Assembly: GCA_024362935.1 (NCBI GenBank)
Contig: JANCRA010000010.1
Location: forward strand, 6,440,501-6,504,500
From: Setophaga petechia
Taxonomy: Eukaryota; Chordata; Aves; Passeriformes; Parulidae
Direction: 5' to 3'
Length of the DNA stretch: 64,000 nucleotides
Shown here: positions 12,826 through 25,572 of the stretch, piece by piece
Position numbering within the stretch: the stretch's first letter is position 1
Layout of the letters: the number at the start of each line of letters is the position of its first letter
Notes under the pieces: generated by a model
What the model saw: the letters and a program-made list of their open reading frames with translations, nothing else
The model's database searches: none
Told to the model about the DNA's origin: nothing
Made by a program: the position numbers and the translations under genes

Positions 12826-15800
12826 CCTTTAATGACTTAAGTTGTCATTCAATTATCTTGATTTTTCTGCCCTGAAAGATCATTTCCATACAGAAATATG
12901 TAAAAATATAATTGCATTTCTAAACTAGGCTTCTTCAGCATACTCAGTGCTTGTTTTCCCAATGTCTCAGCACATTTCCTGCAATCCATAGCCTTCACAC
13001 AGCAGCAACACACACATTTTTGGTGTAAATCTGTTTAGCTCCATCCAAATAATTACCAGCAGAGGATCTGGCCTAATACATTCACTAGATAAATTGTCTT
13101 CTACCAGGCTACAGTGTCTTCAAAGTTGTAATTTATCTGCACATTCTTCAGAACAAGATAAGAGTCTCAGGAGACATTTTTATCAAAGAATCCCATCCCC
13201 AGTCCCTCCATTCTCCCCAAAGAAAGAAAAAAAAGACATAAACATCCAAACTTCCCATTTTGTACAGAATATTAAAAACTTACTGAAGATTTCATGTGGT
13301 ATGTGGAGGACAATGTTCTGCTTTGTTGCAGGACTGAAGGGATGAAAAGGGGACAAAAATGGAAGGTCAGAATTTTAGAATTGTTAGAAAAGTCCATGAT
13401 TTATTTGCTCAAAAGACTATGTATAGGAAAGAGCTTCTTGAAATCACACGTGGAAAATAATTCATCCACCCTGAATAAACAGATAAAACTTCTGTCTTTC
13501 ACCAGATATTCCTAAATTTTTCTCAAAGCAGCATTTCTTCTCCTGCCATTTTTCTGTACTGTGAAAACAATTTTGAATACAAACCAGCCTGTTCATTAAG
13601 GCAGTTTAAATATAGATAAAAATCTTATCTCTGGCAGTATCTGCTAAGTACAGCCACCTGCCTGTACTGAAATCTTCCTGCATGCCATACCTACTATCAT
13701 TCCCAGCAATTTCTCCAGCTTCTCTTTCTTATCCAAAACAATGAGCACCAGCCTCCTGCAGGGCTGCCCCTGCCCCAGAGCCAGGATTCCTCCATGCTGG
13801 GAATGTCCCAGCAATGTGCACCAGGGGTGCCTGAGCTCACACTGTCAGCAGTGAATGAAGCACATCAGGCACTCCCAACAGAGTCCTGCCAGGCTACCTT
13901 GTGATGGTGGATTGGCAACTTAAAAACAGGATTATTCAACTCAAATGAGAATTTGCAGTGACAGAAACATAACATGCACTTTCCTGTTAAGGAAAAATCT
14001 GGGACTTGGATCAGCAGGAGAACAGAAGGAGAAGAGGCACAGCACAGCTAAACCAAGATGGTGCCAGCAGCACGTCCTCAGACACAAACATCACTGAGGG
14101 ACATGACGACAGCTTGGTAGCCAGAACTGTGAAAGAGACTGCACACAACCCCACCCCAGTAATCTGCAAAGAAAAGTTCCAGGGTTTCTAATCTTCTCTT
14201 TACTTGCAAAATTCAAGTAGCAAAATGAAAATGATAAAGAATTGCTCTGCAGTTTGGGGTGTCACACAACTAGAGCAGGTATGGGAGGAGAAATTCCTGC
14301 CACTCCTAAAAGAACTACAAGAGCTTTAAAATTGATGAAAACATGAAAAAAGGGAGAAAACACTAGAACTTGTGCATTCCTTTCAGCATTGAGCTGCCTC
14401 CTCAGTGCTGTCCTGCTTTCCTGGCCCATGGAGAGTGGCAGAGCAGCAGGTTCACCCTGCCAGGGCCCACTGGGTGCAGCCAGCCCCAGCCACCAGCTCT
14501 GGGCCTGAGACCAGGGGCAGGCACAGCTCCCCTGCCTGCTGAAACCAACACAGGGACCCCACTGATATTTCTGCCAAACCAAACCAAGGCACCTGGGCCT
14601 CTGCCCTAGAACTGATCTTGAAGACACAGACTCCAGGTCTGCAGCTGTTTCTGGGATATTTTAACTGAGAAGAACAGAGGAACTTTATGGCACTAGCCAA
14701 AGGCTTACTCTGAAACTGCTTCAAGCACTTGGCACAGAGAGACATTTTCTAAACATATACTACTGGAGAGAAATGCTTCCATAGCACCATATGGATTGGT
14801 ATGATATATATATGTATTTTTTGCTATTGTCTTGTAAACTACAATAATCTAGAGCATGCTTAATCAGCTTCAGTGACAGCTTCTGCATTGAAAGTAAGTG
14901 TTAAGTTTGTCTTTAGCTAAAGAGAGGGAATATTTTTTTTTTGTAAAATTCTGCCCAAGGCTTGTAAATGAAATCATAGAATGATGTTTAGGAATATGTT
15001 TCTTTGGTTAGATGAATTCAACATTCATCAATTAATGGCTTGTAGACTATATATTTCCCCTCAAGTAGACAAGATTCTTCAGATATAGCTATCCTTAAGG
15101 TTTCATCCTTTTTTGATACAGACCATATGGTTATATTGGGTCTAAACCTCATTCTTGGCATATAAGAATGAAAATGTTGCAGTTCCTAAAGGAAAAAGGG
15201 AAAGCAAAAATTTAAGAGATAGAGAAGGACAGGGTCCTACATATATTTCAAAAGAATTACAGTTTCAGAGAAGAATTATCCATTCTAAATAATAAGCTCT
15301 TTCCCTGCCAAACCTCTTTTTACGTCCTAGCCTCAAGGAACAGCTTTTTATTCAAAACAAACAAATCCAAAACTTCTCTGAGCAAAGCAAACAGCCAGAA
15401 ACCCAGGAGGCTCTGCTTTGGTACCTCTTCCCAATGAGAGGGAGGGGAGAGGAGCTGGGAGGAGACACAAAGCAAGTCCTGATTTCCAAAAGGCTGAGCC
15501 ATGTGACAGGCAGCAGCTCTTCATTCCTGTTTTGTCCTGTCACATTGGAATGCAGCACGAACATCATCTGCTGCTAAGATCAATATTGCTGCTATATTTT
15601 CATTTTCCCCAAAGCAACATATTTCCCACAGTTTTTATTTCAAGTTTGAGTGAATTACAGTGATCCTGTAAGTTATCATCCTTCTAATGGCACGAGCTGG
15701 CACTGGGGCTGCAGAGCTGGGGCATATTATGGACTATTGCACTTTGTTAGCTGAGGAAATCCATTTGGACTTTTATGCTGAGTAGTGCAATACTAACACA

Positions 15801-18800
15801 AGCAGGCATTTAAACAGTACAAGAAAAACACCTCTGTTTTCACTTTCACAGACATTAAACAGGGTTTATTTCCTTTTAGGACTCACTAAGATTCTGCTAT
15901 AAATGTGCTAAAGTAGAGAAATACTCTTCACTAAAACTGTTCTGACACTTGACATCAGGAGATGCAGTTTTTAGTTAGTTATAATTTTGCCCAACTTGAC
16001 TCATTTAGTCTGATCATTCTGATGCTGAATATCACCTGCAGGGTAATTTGTTTTCTTCCTTTGCAGACAGATGGTTTAGGTGGCTGTAACAACAAAAACA
16101 GAGAATGGAAAATTGTTTTGCTAATATACAAAATAAGTTTGGGCAACTTTTGAAAAGCAACCAACCCAATTTTCACCAAACTTTCAGTGCTGGGCCATGT
16201 CCATGCTGCTGCTGAAACCCACACACCAAGTCCATTCACTTCCTCACTCCAGCTTGTCCCAAAGCCCTCAGGCTGCTCTGCTGAACAGCAGCCCCTGGCC
16301 ACCCTGGCACCATTTAGAGAGCAGACTCCAGAGAACTGCAGAACACCAGACAAGCAAACCTTCAGTGGGCTCCAAAAGAATAAATTAGAATGATCTCCTG
16401 TTTTAGAAGAATAGAGAGACTCCAGAGCAAATCAAAAGGAATGCTCTCACAGTCAAAATGGCTCAAAACTTGAGTAAGGAATTTTACCTGCATTAATTTC
16501 TATGCATAGAAGCTTTGCATAAAACAGTACTGGTCACTCGAGTTAATCCAGTAGTCTTTATGCATAAAATATTACTTTTATTACACTCTTCTTCGGGGAT
16601 ATTTTAATTTCTTTTTGATAGAATAAATGAATTTCCCATTGGCAGATGCCTTCTTTGTTTACTCAATATCTTAAGCAAAACCAAACAAAATAATCCTGCA
16701 GGTATTCTTTACTCTTTCTTTATGTTATTATTGTATTTCCTTCACAACAAAATCCAAATCTAATGAAGTTCCAGCTGGGAAAGAGCAGGAAGCACAGGCT
16801 CCTCTGGAGCCTTGTCACAGGAAGGGAGACCCCAACCACCCATTCAGGGATGGGGCTGGAAGGTGCCACTGGAGCAGGTGGAAGGTGTTCAGGGGGACAA
16901 AACAGGAGGGACAGGGAGGTTTGCCCTGCATCTGCTGACTGTGCAGCACCAGGGCCAGGGGGCTGGAGAAGAACCCCTAGCCCAAGGCAGAGCAAGGGCA
17001 GATGAGGTGATGGGTGGAGCTGCACTGAGATCCCTCAAGGAAGACAGAACTGGCAATTAAACATCAAACCAGGCCATTTTCCCAGGCCAGCAAGATGCTC
17101 AGACATGCTCACAGAAAGGGAAGAACTCCTACAAAACAGGCCTTTAGGTATTTGTATTTTAAACTCCTGGAGTCAGAATTTAAGGAAAGAACAATTGTGC
17201 AGGGAGAAGCCAAAGTTTTGTGAATATTCAAGAGGATCTTTATTGTCACATCACACCCACATAACGGCCATTGGGGATGGCAGAAGGGTTAAATACACCT
17301 CTCTGGAACAAAGGGGAAACGTCACTACTGGAGCCTCTTGCCTGCTGCTGGATCCATTTTATTCTGAAAATAGCATGTGCTAACTGGCAGGACTTGCCAG
17401 CACAGCTGAATTAGTCAGAAAAGCTGTCAGGGAGGTGGGAAATCTCCAAGTCTCTTTGCATGCTCCAGGGCTTGTTTCACCATGGCACAATTACAAATAC
17501 ACAGCTGTAGGATCCGCTGTGCTGCTGGCTCTGAAACAATAGTTCAGGGTCTACTTTCTTTAGGAATTTGGCAATTAATGCTGACAGGAGCTGCACACAC
17601 ACACTGAGGAAACCACAGACTCAGTTTTCTCCCAGGTAAAAAATTTCACACAGATGGCCTGTGCTTAAGGATAGAATAAGTTCTTCAAGCATGCAAGTTT
17701 CAGAGTTCCTATAGCTATAGTTCCTTTGAAGCCACTGCTCTCCTTCATTGCTCAGTAACAGTAACAAATTTGTTATGGCATTACAGATAATCCATAGATA
17801 ATAGATGTAAACATTTACAGAATATCTGGATGGGTAATTACAGCAGAGGAGCCCATTACCTTGCCTGGGGTCCTGCCAGTTCTCACAGAAGTGACCACGT
17901 CAGGCCAATCAGGCATAGACAGAAATTCAAAGATCAGGACTCAAGCCATGGTAAAAGGGATTCTGCAGATGAAAATCCTGAGGTTTGAGCTAAATTGGCC
18001 TTTGAAACCTTTAATCACATATGCATGGTCTCTTTGTACATAAATTATACTGCATGTTCTTTCCATATCTTTTGCATAAAAAGTAAAAAGAATTTGTGCA
18101 TTGAGCCCTGGTGGCTCGCAGATTTCCATTTAGCAAGGGGTTTGGGAGAATTCTTAAAAGAGGAAAAAGGAGAATGCAGGAAATAACTGCAACAACAAGA
18201 ACACGTACATGGAAAAACCATGATGAGATCATTGGGCAACTTTAAGGAATTAGCTGCTGATTAGTTACTAATCATGGGTGTTCTCACCACCTCTGTCAGA
18301 AGTCTGTGGTGTAACATTACCAGCAGTAACCACTCACATATCCTGTTCTTTGCATTTCTGGAATGAAATCTTTTCTGATTCACCCTGAGGATTTTGCTCT
18401 CTGGGAACAGACCAGATGGGCTCTGGGAGATCCTGAAGTCATGGCAATAGTTCCTAAAGCTAATGAGACTTAAGAAATGCAAAGGTTCTGTGAAGGCAAA
18501 ACGCATCTTGAATGACCAGTGAACAATTTTTTTGGAGGCTCCAGATATTCCTTCCTTCTCTTGCTTGGCCTTCCAGGAGAAAGAGGTGAAACACCTGAGG
18601 CACTGCTATGGCCAGGCTGAGCAGTTCAAGCTTTACTGAACCCACCTGAGCCTCCACTGACTGCAGGGAGCAACAGCAGTGCCACACCAGTTAAAGCTGC
18701 TGTGAACCAACCCAAACCAGCCCTTCCCACTGGGCTTGGAGGCTTTAACACCCAACAAACCCATGCTGAGGGACTCCTGCTGTATGACCATCAACAGCTC

Positions 18801-21800
18801 AGTCCTCAGACTGCAGCTGAGCAGCACTTGGGGCACCTGACCTCAAGGCATCTGCTTCTTCTGCACCCTTCAGGTTAGACTGTCCTGTTAAATGAGACTA
18901 TTATATAAAATAGTCTAATATAATATATAAAATATAATCTAATAAAATGTATAAAATATTCCAATATCAGCTTTACACTTTGCCTTCATAACTGGGGGAT
19001 TAATTTGTAGATATATTCACTTGAATTCTTTTGTTGTTTCAGTCTAAGCCGAATCAGTTTAGTTACTGCATTTTTCATCTTTGAGCAACTTAATTTATGC
19101 TTATTCTGTTTTCAATAAAAACTGTTAAAAGCATGGAAAAAATTGCATTTCCTAGATAATATGATAGGCTATGAACACATTGGCATAGACAACCTCAGAT
19201 AAGAAATCTCTAAGGCACTTGGCTTTGCTTATAATGTAAAATGTATTTATACCTAAAGGGAGCTATGACCTGAATGCCACAGTCTGCCTGTGAAAAATAG
19301 AAAAATAGACAATGTAGAACCAGATGAGAAAGAATGGAATTATGAAAATGGAGAAGGAACCAGTATAAAAACTGTAAGATGGGGTTTGGGTTTTTTTTAA
19401 GTGTTCTGAATGGGAAAATGCTGTGCATGAAGATGATCACCACTGGTGTTCCCAGCTTCACGTCTGGGACCGTGTTTATTTAGTATTTTAATTAATAGTG
19501 TTGGTTCAAAAAGTAGGGGAGCACTTGTGGGAGTTCCTGATGACTGAGGGAGGCATAGTCAGCATATGCTGAGACTACATTATACACAGAAATTTTATTT
19601 GTGGAGGATCTTGTTTAAGAGAATAAATAAAGAGGATAAAAATTTAATAATATACAGCTACTTGTAATAAAAACAAAGTTACTATAGGCCTTAGCCTTAC
19701 CTGTGGCCAGTGACAGCAGAAAAATCCTCTCTTTATTAGGAAACCTGGAGCTGATCCCAAGCCCCCTGTGAGCATGGGCAGGACATGGGAGTGCACAGTT
19801 GGGGAGAGGAAGGTGAGGAGGAGGCAGGGAAGTATCAACCACTGGGTAATTCACCTCCTCTGAACTCTGGCAGTGGGGTTTTATTTCATAATTTAATCAT
19901 TTCCTCAGTGAGGCCAGTTTGAGGAACCACTATAACAAGATAAAGAATTGAAAGCCTGTCTTTTTTAAGGAATAGAACAGCCAGCTTGTCTAAAAAAGGG
20001 TGAAGAAGAGAATTATTATTTGTTTTAAACAGTCTAAAAGGACAAATACTCAGACAAGTGAGGAGGAAAGGCTAAAACATCTGCATCCCCAATCAATGGC
20101 TGGAAACTGGCTGCAGTAAAAGGAAATCTGGAATAAGGTGCTGCTGCAGCCCTACAAGAAAAGCTTCAGGGGCAACTCAGATTTCTGAGAGTGAGCCTCA
20201 TCCACTGGCCAGAAGGGTTTACACTGATATGAGTGCTCATGGTGGGAATGGTTGGACTCCTGACCCAAGTGATGCCTCTTCCTTTTGTTTCCTTGGAGCT
20301 TTACCAGAGGGTGGATTTCCTCAGGGCTGGTATCACTGGGGGTTATCAGACAGAGCACAATGTGCTACTTCAAATCTGATGACACATGGCTGGAATTTCA
20401 ATTACACACTGCCATTTCAGGGGGCTCCTGAACTCCCTTCAAAAGTCAGGCTGCAGGATTTTTAAATGGATTTGAGAGAAATTTGTCAGAAGTGGAATAT
20501 TTAAAATGACTACTCAAACTTCTTTAATTTTAATCCTAAGATTAACTGAATGCCAGTTAGTTGGTAAGCCCAGTGCAGAATTTCTGGCATTTTGGTTTCT
20601 CCTTAAGCAGTGGTTAGCAAGGTTACACTCAGCTCATTAGATTCACCACCAGTTTTAGGCTAACACAGTCTTGGTCATGGTGTCTTCCTAACATAATTAT
20701 TGAGCTGATAAACATCAATTCACCTACCAGGTGGGGATTTCAGGGCAAGCCCTCTGGGGCTCTTCAGATTTTACACATTTTCATGTGTAAAATGTGATCT
20801 GTCATGAGACTAGTACAGTCTGATTTGGGGTGCAAAGCAGGAGTCATGTGCCATTTTTTTATATGCATTTTCCTTGGTGGATCAAGTCATGTTTCTGCAT
20901 TTTGGTGTCAAGGATTTTACAAGGTTACAAGTCCTCAATAATTAATCAAACTAGTTAAAAAGTTGACTTCTCATGACAACTGTAATAAGTGGTGTGCATC
21001 TTCTGAAAGAAAGGAATCTATGGAAGAGAGTTGCTCTTGCTAAACTCTTGTCAGAGATGTCTGTATTTAAAAACTGCCCAGAGTAAATAAACCTTTCTGC
21101 TGTACCATCCTCAGCAGGGAACAGAAATGGGCAACAAAAACCTAAACAAAACAAAACCACTTTCCTGCAGCTTAGGAACTTCACTGGTGGTGTACCTTCA
21201 CATTCATTCAGATAATAAAACAATTTCATGGGGAGGAAAAGAAGTCATGTGATTACCAAAGTCATTCCAAAGCTAAAAGCATATTTTTGAGCTTGAAAAA
21301 CACAATTTCAGATGCAGGCTTTGGAAAGAATAAAAAGTCTACTTGTCCAAAGTTCAGAACCTCCTAAGCATGCAAACAATAAAATTGCTTTTCTGTGTTC
21401 TTAGTGAAACTGAGAACAAACACACAAAAAAAGAAAAAGCCAAAACCCAAAGTCCATTCAAATCTCAAATTATAGAAACATAATGAACACACAATTTTAG
21501 TCAGTTTTTCCATCAAGAAAATGAACCACAAAACCAGATTTTTCTTGAAACACTACTCCTATCTTGTCTTTTCCTTTTGTTCCACCCACAACCTCTTGAC
21601 TGATTTGAGCACACATCCAGATCCTACAAATTCATAAAACAGGCAGTTTGAAGGGAAAACACTGATGTAACACACCTTCTCAGAACAACAGACTGAGTCC
21701 TGATAAATAAACACAAGGAAAAGAAAAATTGTTTTGAACCTGCACCACATGAGATACTGGGGTCACTCAAGTGAGATGTGAATAAGAAGATAATATTTTC

Positions 21801-24800
21801 ATTAATATCAGAGCTTACAGAACTATCTCTGTTATGTCTCAGTATAAATTAGCTTTTCAGTAAAATATTGTATTAAATGTATTTTTATACAAATGCAAAA
21901 GCCCACATCTCACTATGTGATGTACAATGCAGCCATAATGTAATCCCTGCAGAAATAATTGACTGATTTTATTCCACCAGCAGGAGAGATGCTGATAAAA
22001 GTACTCAGTGGGCTGGACCCAGGTGAGCACAGCTCTGTGTCACACTTGGGACCACCCAGCTCACTCTGGGAAAGAGCTTTCTGCACAATTCTCCCAACAC
22101 AGGCTCCTAAAGGCAGGTGAGACAGCAGAGAATATGGAGAGTGTGCAACACTTCAGCCAACCAACAGCAGAGACTGAAGAGTTTTCTCAACAATCAAATC
22201 AGCCCTGGTCTAACACACCCCTTGCAAAGACATTTCAGACCTGGGATTAACCTGCCTGGCTGAAGGATAAACCTGCACTGCAGAGAGTGAAGGGCTGAGT
22301 TAGTGCTGGAACTGGGGAGAGCCAAGGGTTGCATGAACATTAATCAGCTTTACTGGGGGAAAATGTTATGGATTTTATCCCTCTGAAAAAGCCCTGAAGT
22401 GAAACTCAAACCTTGCATGGGTGGCCTCTCCATCACTCAATGAAGTTTTTCTCCTTCTTATGCTCTTCAGCATCCCTGATTTGGGTTTTTTTTTCCTAGC
22501 CACTGGAAAATTTGTAATCATGGCAACAGCTCTTCCCTGGCAAAGGAGTGACAAAAGTTTGAAGTCCATGGAGCCCATAAGAGACAAAGAACCAAGATCT
22601 CTCAGTGCCATGTGGGGCACTGCCCATCACTGCTCCCCCTCTCCATGCTGACCCAAATGGTGCCTCTGTGTGTGTCCCACCAAGGTCAGGCACCTCAGAA
22701 GCCAAAGACCCTGAGTTTATTAATCCCAAAGGGAGAGACCAATATGTACCAGGGCACTGGGCAATTATTTTGAATTTCATGGAGTTCTCTCAGGAAGTGA
22801 GAGGTCAACACATAATTACCATCCCCTTGCCCTACTGCTGTCCTCTTGTAAGCAGTGATGTCTCAGGAATGTAGGAAAGTGTCTGGTTTTTATATGCATT
22901 GACATTCTGAACATGCCACACAGAAAGCCAGGGGATCAGTAAAAACTGTGTTTTAGAATAAGTTATATGGTTTGCTTTTCCCAGCTTCCAAAAAGGAAAC
23001 AGCAGTTTACAGAGGAAGCATTCTCCTGTGTTCATATTAACTTTCTGAAGCTGAACTATGCAATGTTCTTGCATTAGAGCTCAAAGAATAATCCATGTCA
23101 TCTTTTAAGCATCCATGGAATTTGGGCAGATTTCTTGGGAGATTCAGGTTTCTTTAGGAAGGAAACACAAGTACAGATTTACACATTGCAGAGTGCAAAA
23201 CCACATCCAGCTACGCCACAAGAAGTGCCCAAAGAATCCAACTTACCAATTAAAAAGTAGTTCTGCAGGAAGGAACAAAAGGTATTTTCCTGCTCCTAAG
23301 AAGCTCTTGAAGCCAATTCTGCCCTTGTGCAACATCACCTTCCTCAGAGCAGCCACCCAGGCCCAGGTTCCAGCTAAATGAGCTCAGCCAGGGCAAAGGG
23401 AAGAGCTGTTGTTCCAGTGCTCAGGAGCCAGGTGCATGTGAGTGCTGCTCAGTTCCTTAACTGAGGGAGCTCCTGTTCCTCCCTGAGCATGCACATCCCT
23501 TCCCCAACACTCTCCTGCACACTGCTCACAGAAATATTTCACAATGCAAAAATAACTCTGAAGTTTGATCTACAGCAGCCTGTAATTGTTCTTTTAGCAG
23601 TGTCCTTAGAAACAGTCCTTAAACTCCCTGGAAATCCCCAGATCACAAACTGGTAACTGCTCTGAGTGCTGTCTGTCTCCAGAAACCACAGGCTGGGGAC
23701 CTGGGCACTGAAATGGATGACAAATGATTCCCTCCCTCCTCACACAGCCCTTCCATTTACCCACTGAGGTTAACACTGAATAGCTGCTTTGTGGCTGGAC
23801 TAACTGCACAGAACTTTTAAACTGGCCATTATATTCATCTCTTAGTGTGCTCTGAACAGAAGGTTAAGTGCAAATAATATTTATAAATTTACTACCAAAC
23901 AAGGGATTTTCTTACTTAAAACATTCTGTATAAACAGAATACACACAAACAAGATGGGTTCTTGTTGCATTTTTCTGATGTCTGCTCTTATGAAGCTCTT
24001 CCAGTGGTTTTCACTGCACTTTAAAAGCTGAATTTGGTTCTACCACTGTCTGAAGTCAGGGGACCCTGGACTTCCAATTCCCACAGCTTTTGTCTCAATT
24101 GCAATTCCTGTTTTAAGTCATCCCACTGTGCTCCCTGGGAGGACTCAGAGTTGAGACCCATCAGCTCCAGCTGCAAAGCTGTAGGGTCAGCTCTACATTC
24201 ATATACCAACTTCCATCCTTTTTTGCCTTGCAATAGGACAGAGAGAATATATGATACATAATACTTGGGTTTTTTTCCTTGCCATATGAACTTCAGTTAA
24301 TAACACAGAATTTGAACCATAAAAAGTCTTTAAAAGTTTTTCCTCCTCAATTTACAGGAATGGAACCATCTGCCCAAATGTAGAAGAAAAAACAGATAAA
24401 TTTCAATCACACTTAAAGTTCTTTTCTCTTTTTATGCTACTTAACTGGAAGAGAGCTTATACTATCTTCCAGGAACTATTTTGGAGAAACTAAGTTTCAT
24501 CCAGAACCTCTATTTGAAATTTGGGGAATTGCAGTGAAACCAACACGAATAAAGGAAATTCTGCATGCCTCAAAACCTTACTTTCCCTGACATAAGTCAA
24601 AAGCACTTTTAAGATTTCATGAGAAAACTCCACCAGAAGGGGCCTCTTTAACCATAATCTCAATTTTTAAAGGGGAAGAAAGGTTGAACAGACACAACCA
24701 GCTGCTTTCAGGAGTTACAGAATTGTTAGTTTTAAGTTAAAATGTTACCTGTTGGAGTAGAAAAAGCAAAATCCAAAATCTGATTGTGAAAACTCCATGT

Positions 24801-24829
24801 GGAGCACGGTGAGCAGAGCAAGGCCTGGG
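12826..24829. other. Non-coding AT-rich DNA, no gene seen
   Basis: About 12 kb with only short, unrelated frames. It includes the hairpin at 20768 and an AT-only stretch near 18898-18960 (TATATAAAATA-like repeats). I looked on the minus strand for DOCK3 N-terminal SH3 residues and recognised none, though short exons could escape reading by eye. Confidence 0.55.
20768..20793. repeat. Perfect inverted repeat, 11-bp stem and 4-base loop
   Basis: The arms ATTTTACACAT (20768-20778) and ATGTGTAAAAT (20783-20793) are exact reverse complements separated by TTTC. No gene lies nearby and it is not followed by features of a known small RNA. Confidence 0.9.
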
Positions 24830-25500
24830 GATTTATCCGTGGGACAGGAGGGAGCTGAGCCGAGGCCCTGCCCAGGAGGGGTTCGGTCCTTGGACCGCTG
24901 CTGCAGGCCCGGGACCGGGGACAGCGCTGAGGGACCGGGGACAGCGCTGAGGGACCGGGGACAGCGCTGAGGGACCGGGGACAACGCTGAGGGACCGGGG
25001 ACAGCCCGGGCAGCAGCAGCGGCACGGCCCGGCCCCGGCCTGGCCTCGCTAAGCTGAGCTCATGGCCAGGCTCAGGCGTGCTGAAGACCCGGGGCAGGGG
25101 CTGCGCTGAGGGACCGGGGACAGCGCTGAGGGACCGCGGACAGCGCTGAGGGACCGGGGGCAGCCCGGGCAGCAGCAGGGCCCGGTCCCGGCCTGGCCTC
25201 GCTAAACCGAGCTCATGGCCAGGCTCAGGTGCTGCTGCAGACCCGGGACAGGGGCTGCGCTGAGGGACCGGGCTCAGCCCGGGCAGCAGCAGCACGGCCC
25301 CGGCCTGGCCACGCTAAGCTGAGCTCATGGCCAGGCTCAGGCCATGAACCATGAGCGTGCGGACCCGCGGCGGGGTGCAGCTCCAGCCATTTCCCAGCAT
25401 TTCCCCCGGGCTCTGTGCCGGCACTAAGCCCCGGCTGCCCTCAGCGCCGGGCAAAGGCCCCGCTCCGAGCGCGGCCTCCCCAGGGGATGCTCAGGGGATG
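24830..25500. promoter_or_regulatory. CpG island, candidate promoter
   Basis: This is the only extended CpG-dense stretch in the window. Part of it is minisatellite, but 25350-25480 is non-repetitive, with CpGs in GCGTGCGGACCCGCGGCGGGG and CCGCTCCGAGCGCGG. In mammals DOCK3 lies downstream of MAPKAPK3 in the same direction, so a DOCK3 promoter could sit here. I could not find the DOCK3 start peptide near it. It may equally be only a GC-rich repeat. Confidence 0.4.
24896..25345. repeat. CpG-rich nested minisatellite
   Basis: A 20-base unit GGGACCGGGGACAGCGCTGA is repeated four times from 24911, then fewer times in each of two following blocks. Each block ends with a shared segment holding GGCAGCAGCAG, GCCTGGCCTCGCTAA and GAGCTCATGGCCAGGCTCAG. 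That last element recurs at 25056, 25209 and 25321. The spacings are 153 and 112 bases and differ by 41, about two 20-base units, so block length is set by unit number. GC and CpG density is far above the surrounding AT-rich DNA. Confidence 0.93.
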
Positions 25501-25572
25501 GAGAGGGAGGGAAGGGAAAGGAAAGGCCACAGAAAGAAAGATGAGAAAGCAGCAAAGAAAGAGGAAAGAACC
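25496..25572. repeat. Purine (GA/GGA) tract
   Basis: The plus strand is almost entirely A and G here, for example GGGAGGGAAGGGAAAGGAAA and AAAGAAAGATGAGAAAG, with only a few pyrimidines. It directly follows the CpG-dense stretch. Confidence 0.85.

Noticed and set aside
14970..15000. AATCATAGAATGATGTTTAGG resembling a CR1 end
   Set aside because: The match stops after about a dozen bases in AT-rich DNA, so I do not call it.
24797..24812. ATGTGGAGCACG followed by GTGAGC on the plus strand, recalling a first exon starting Met-Trp as in DOCK3
   Set aside because: It is on the wrong strand for the expected DOCK3 direction, encodes only four codons, and the third and fourth residues do not match.
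24732..25295. 187-codon proline/serine-rich open frame on the minus strand
   Set aside because: It runs through the 20-base CpG minisatellite, whose unit lacks stops in the minus frames; the peptide is only the repeat translated. No family match recognised.
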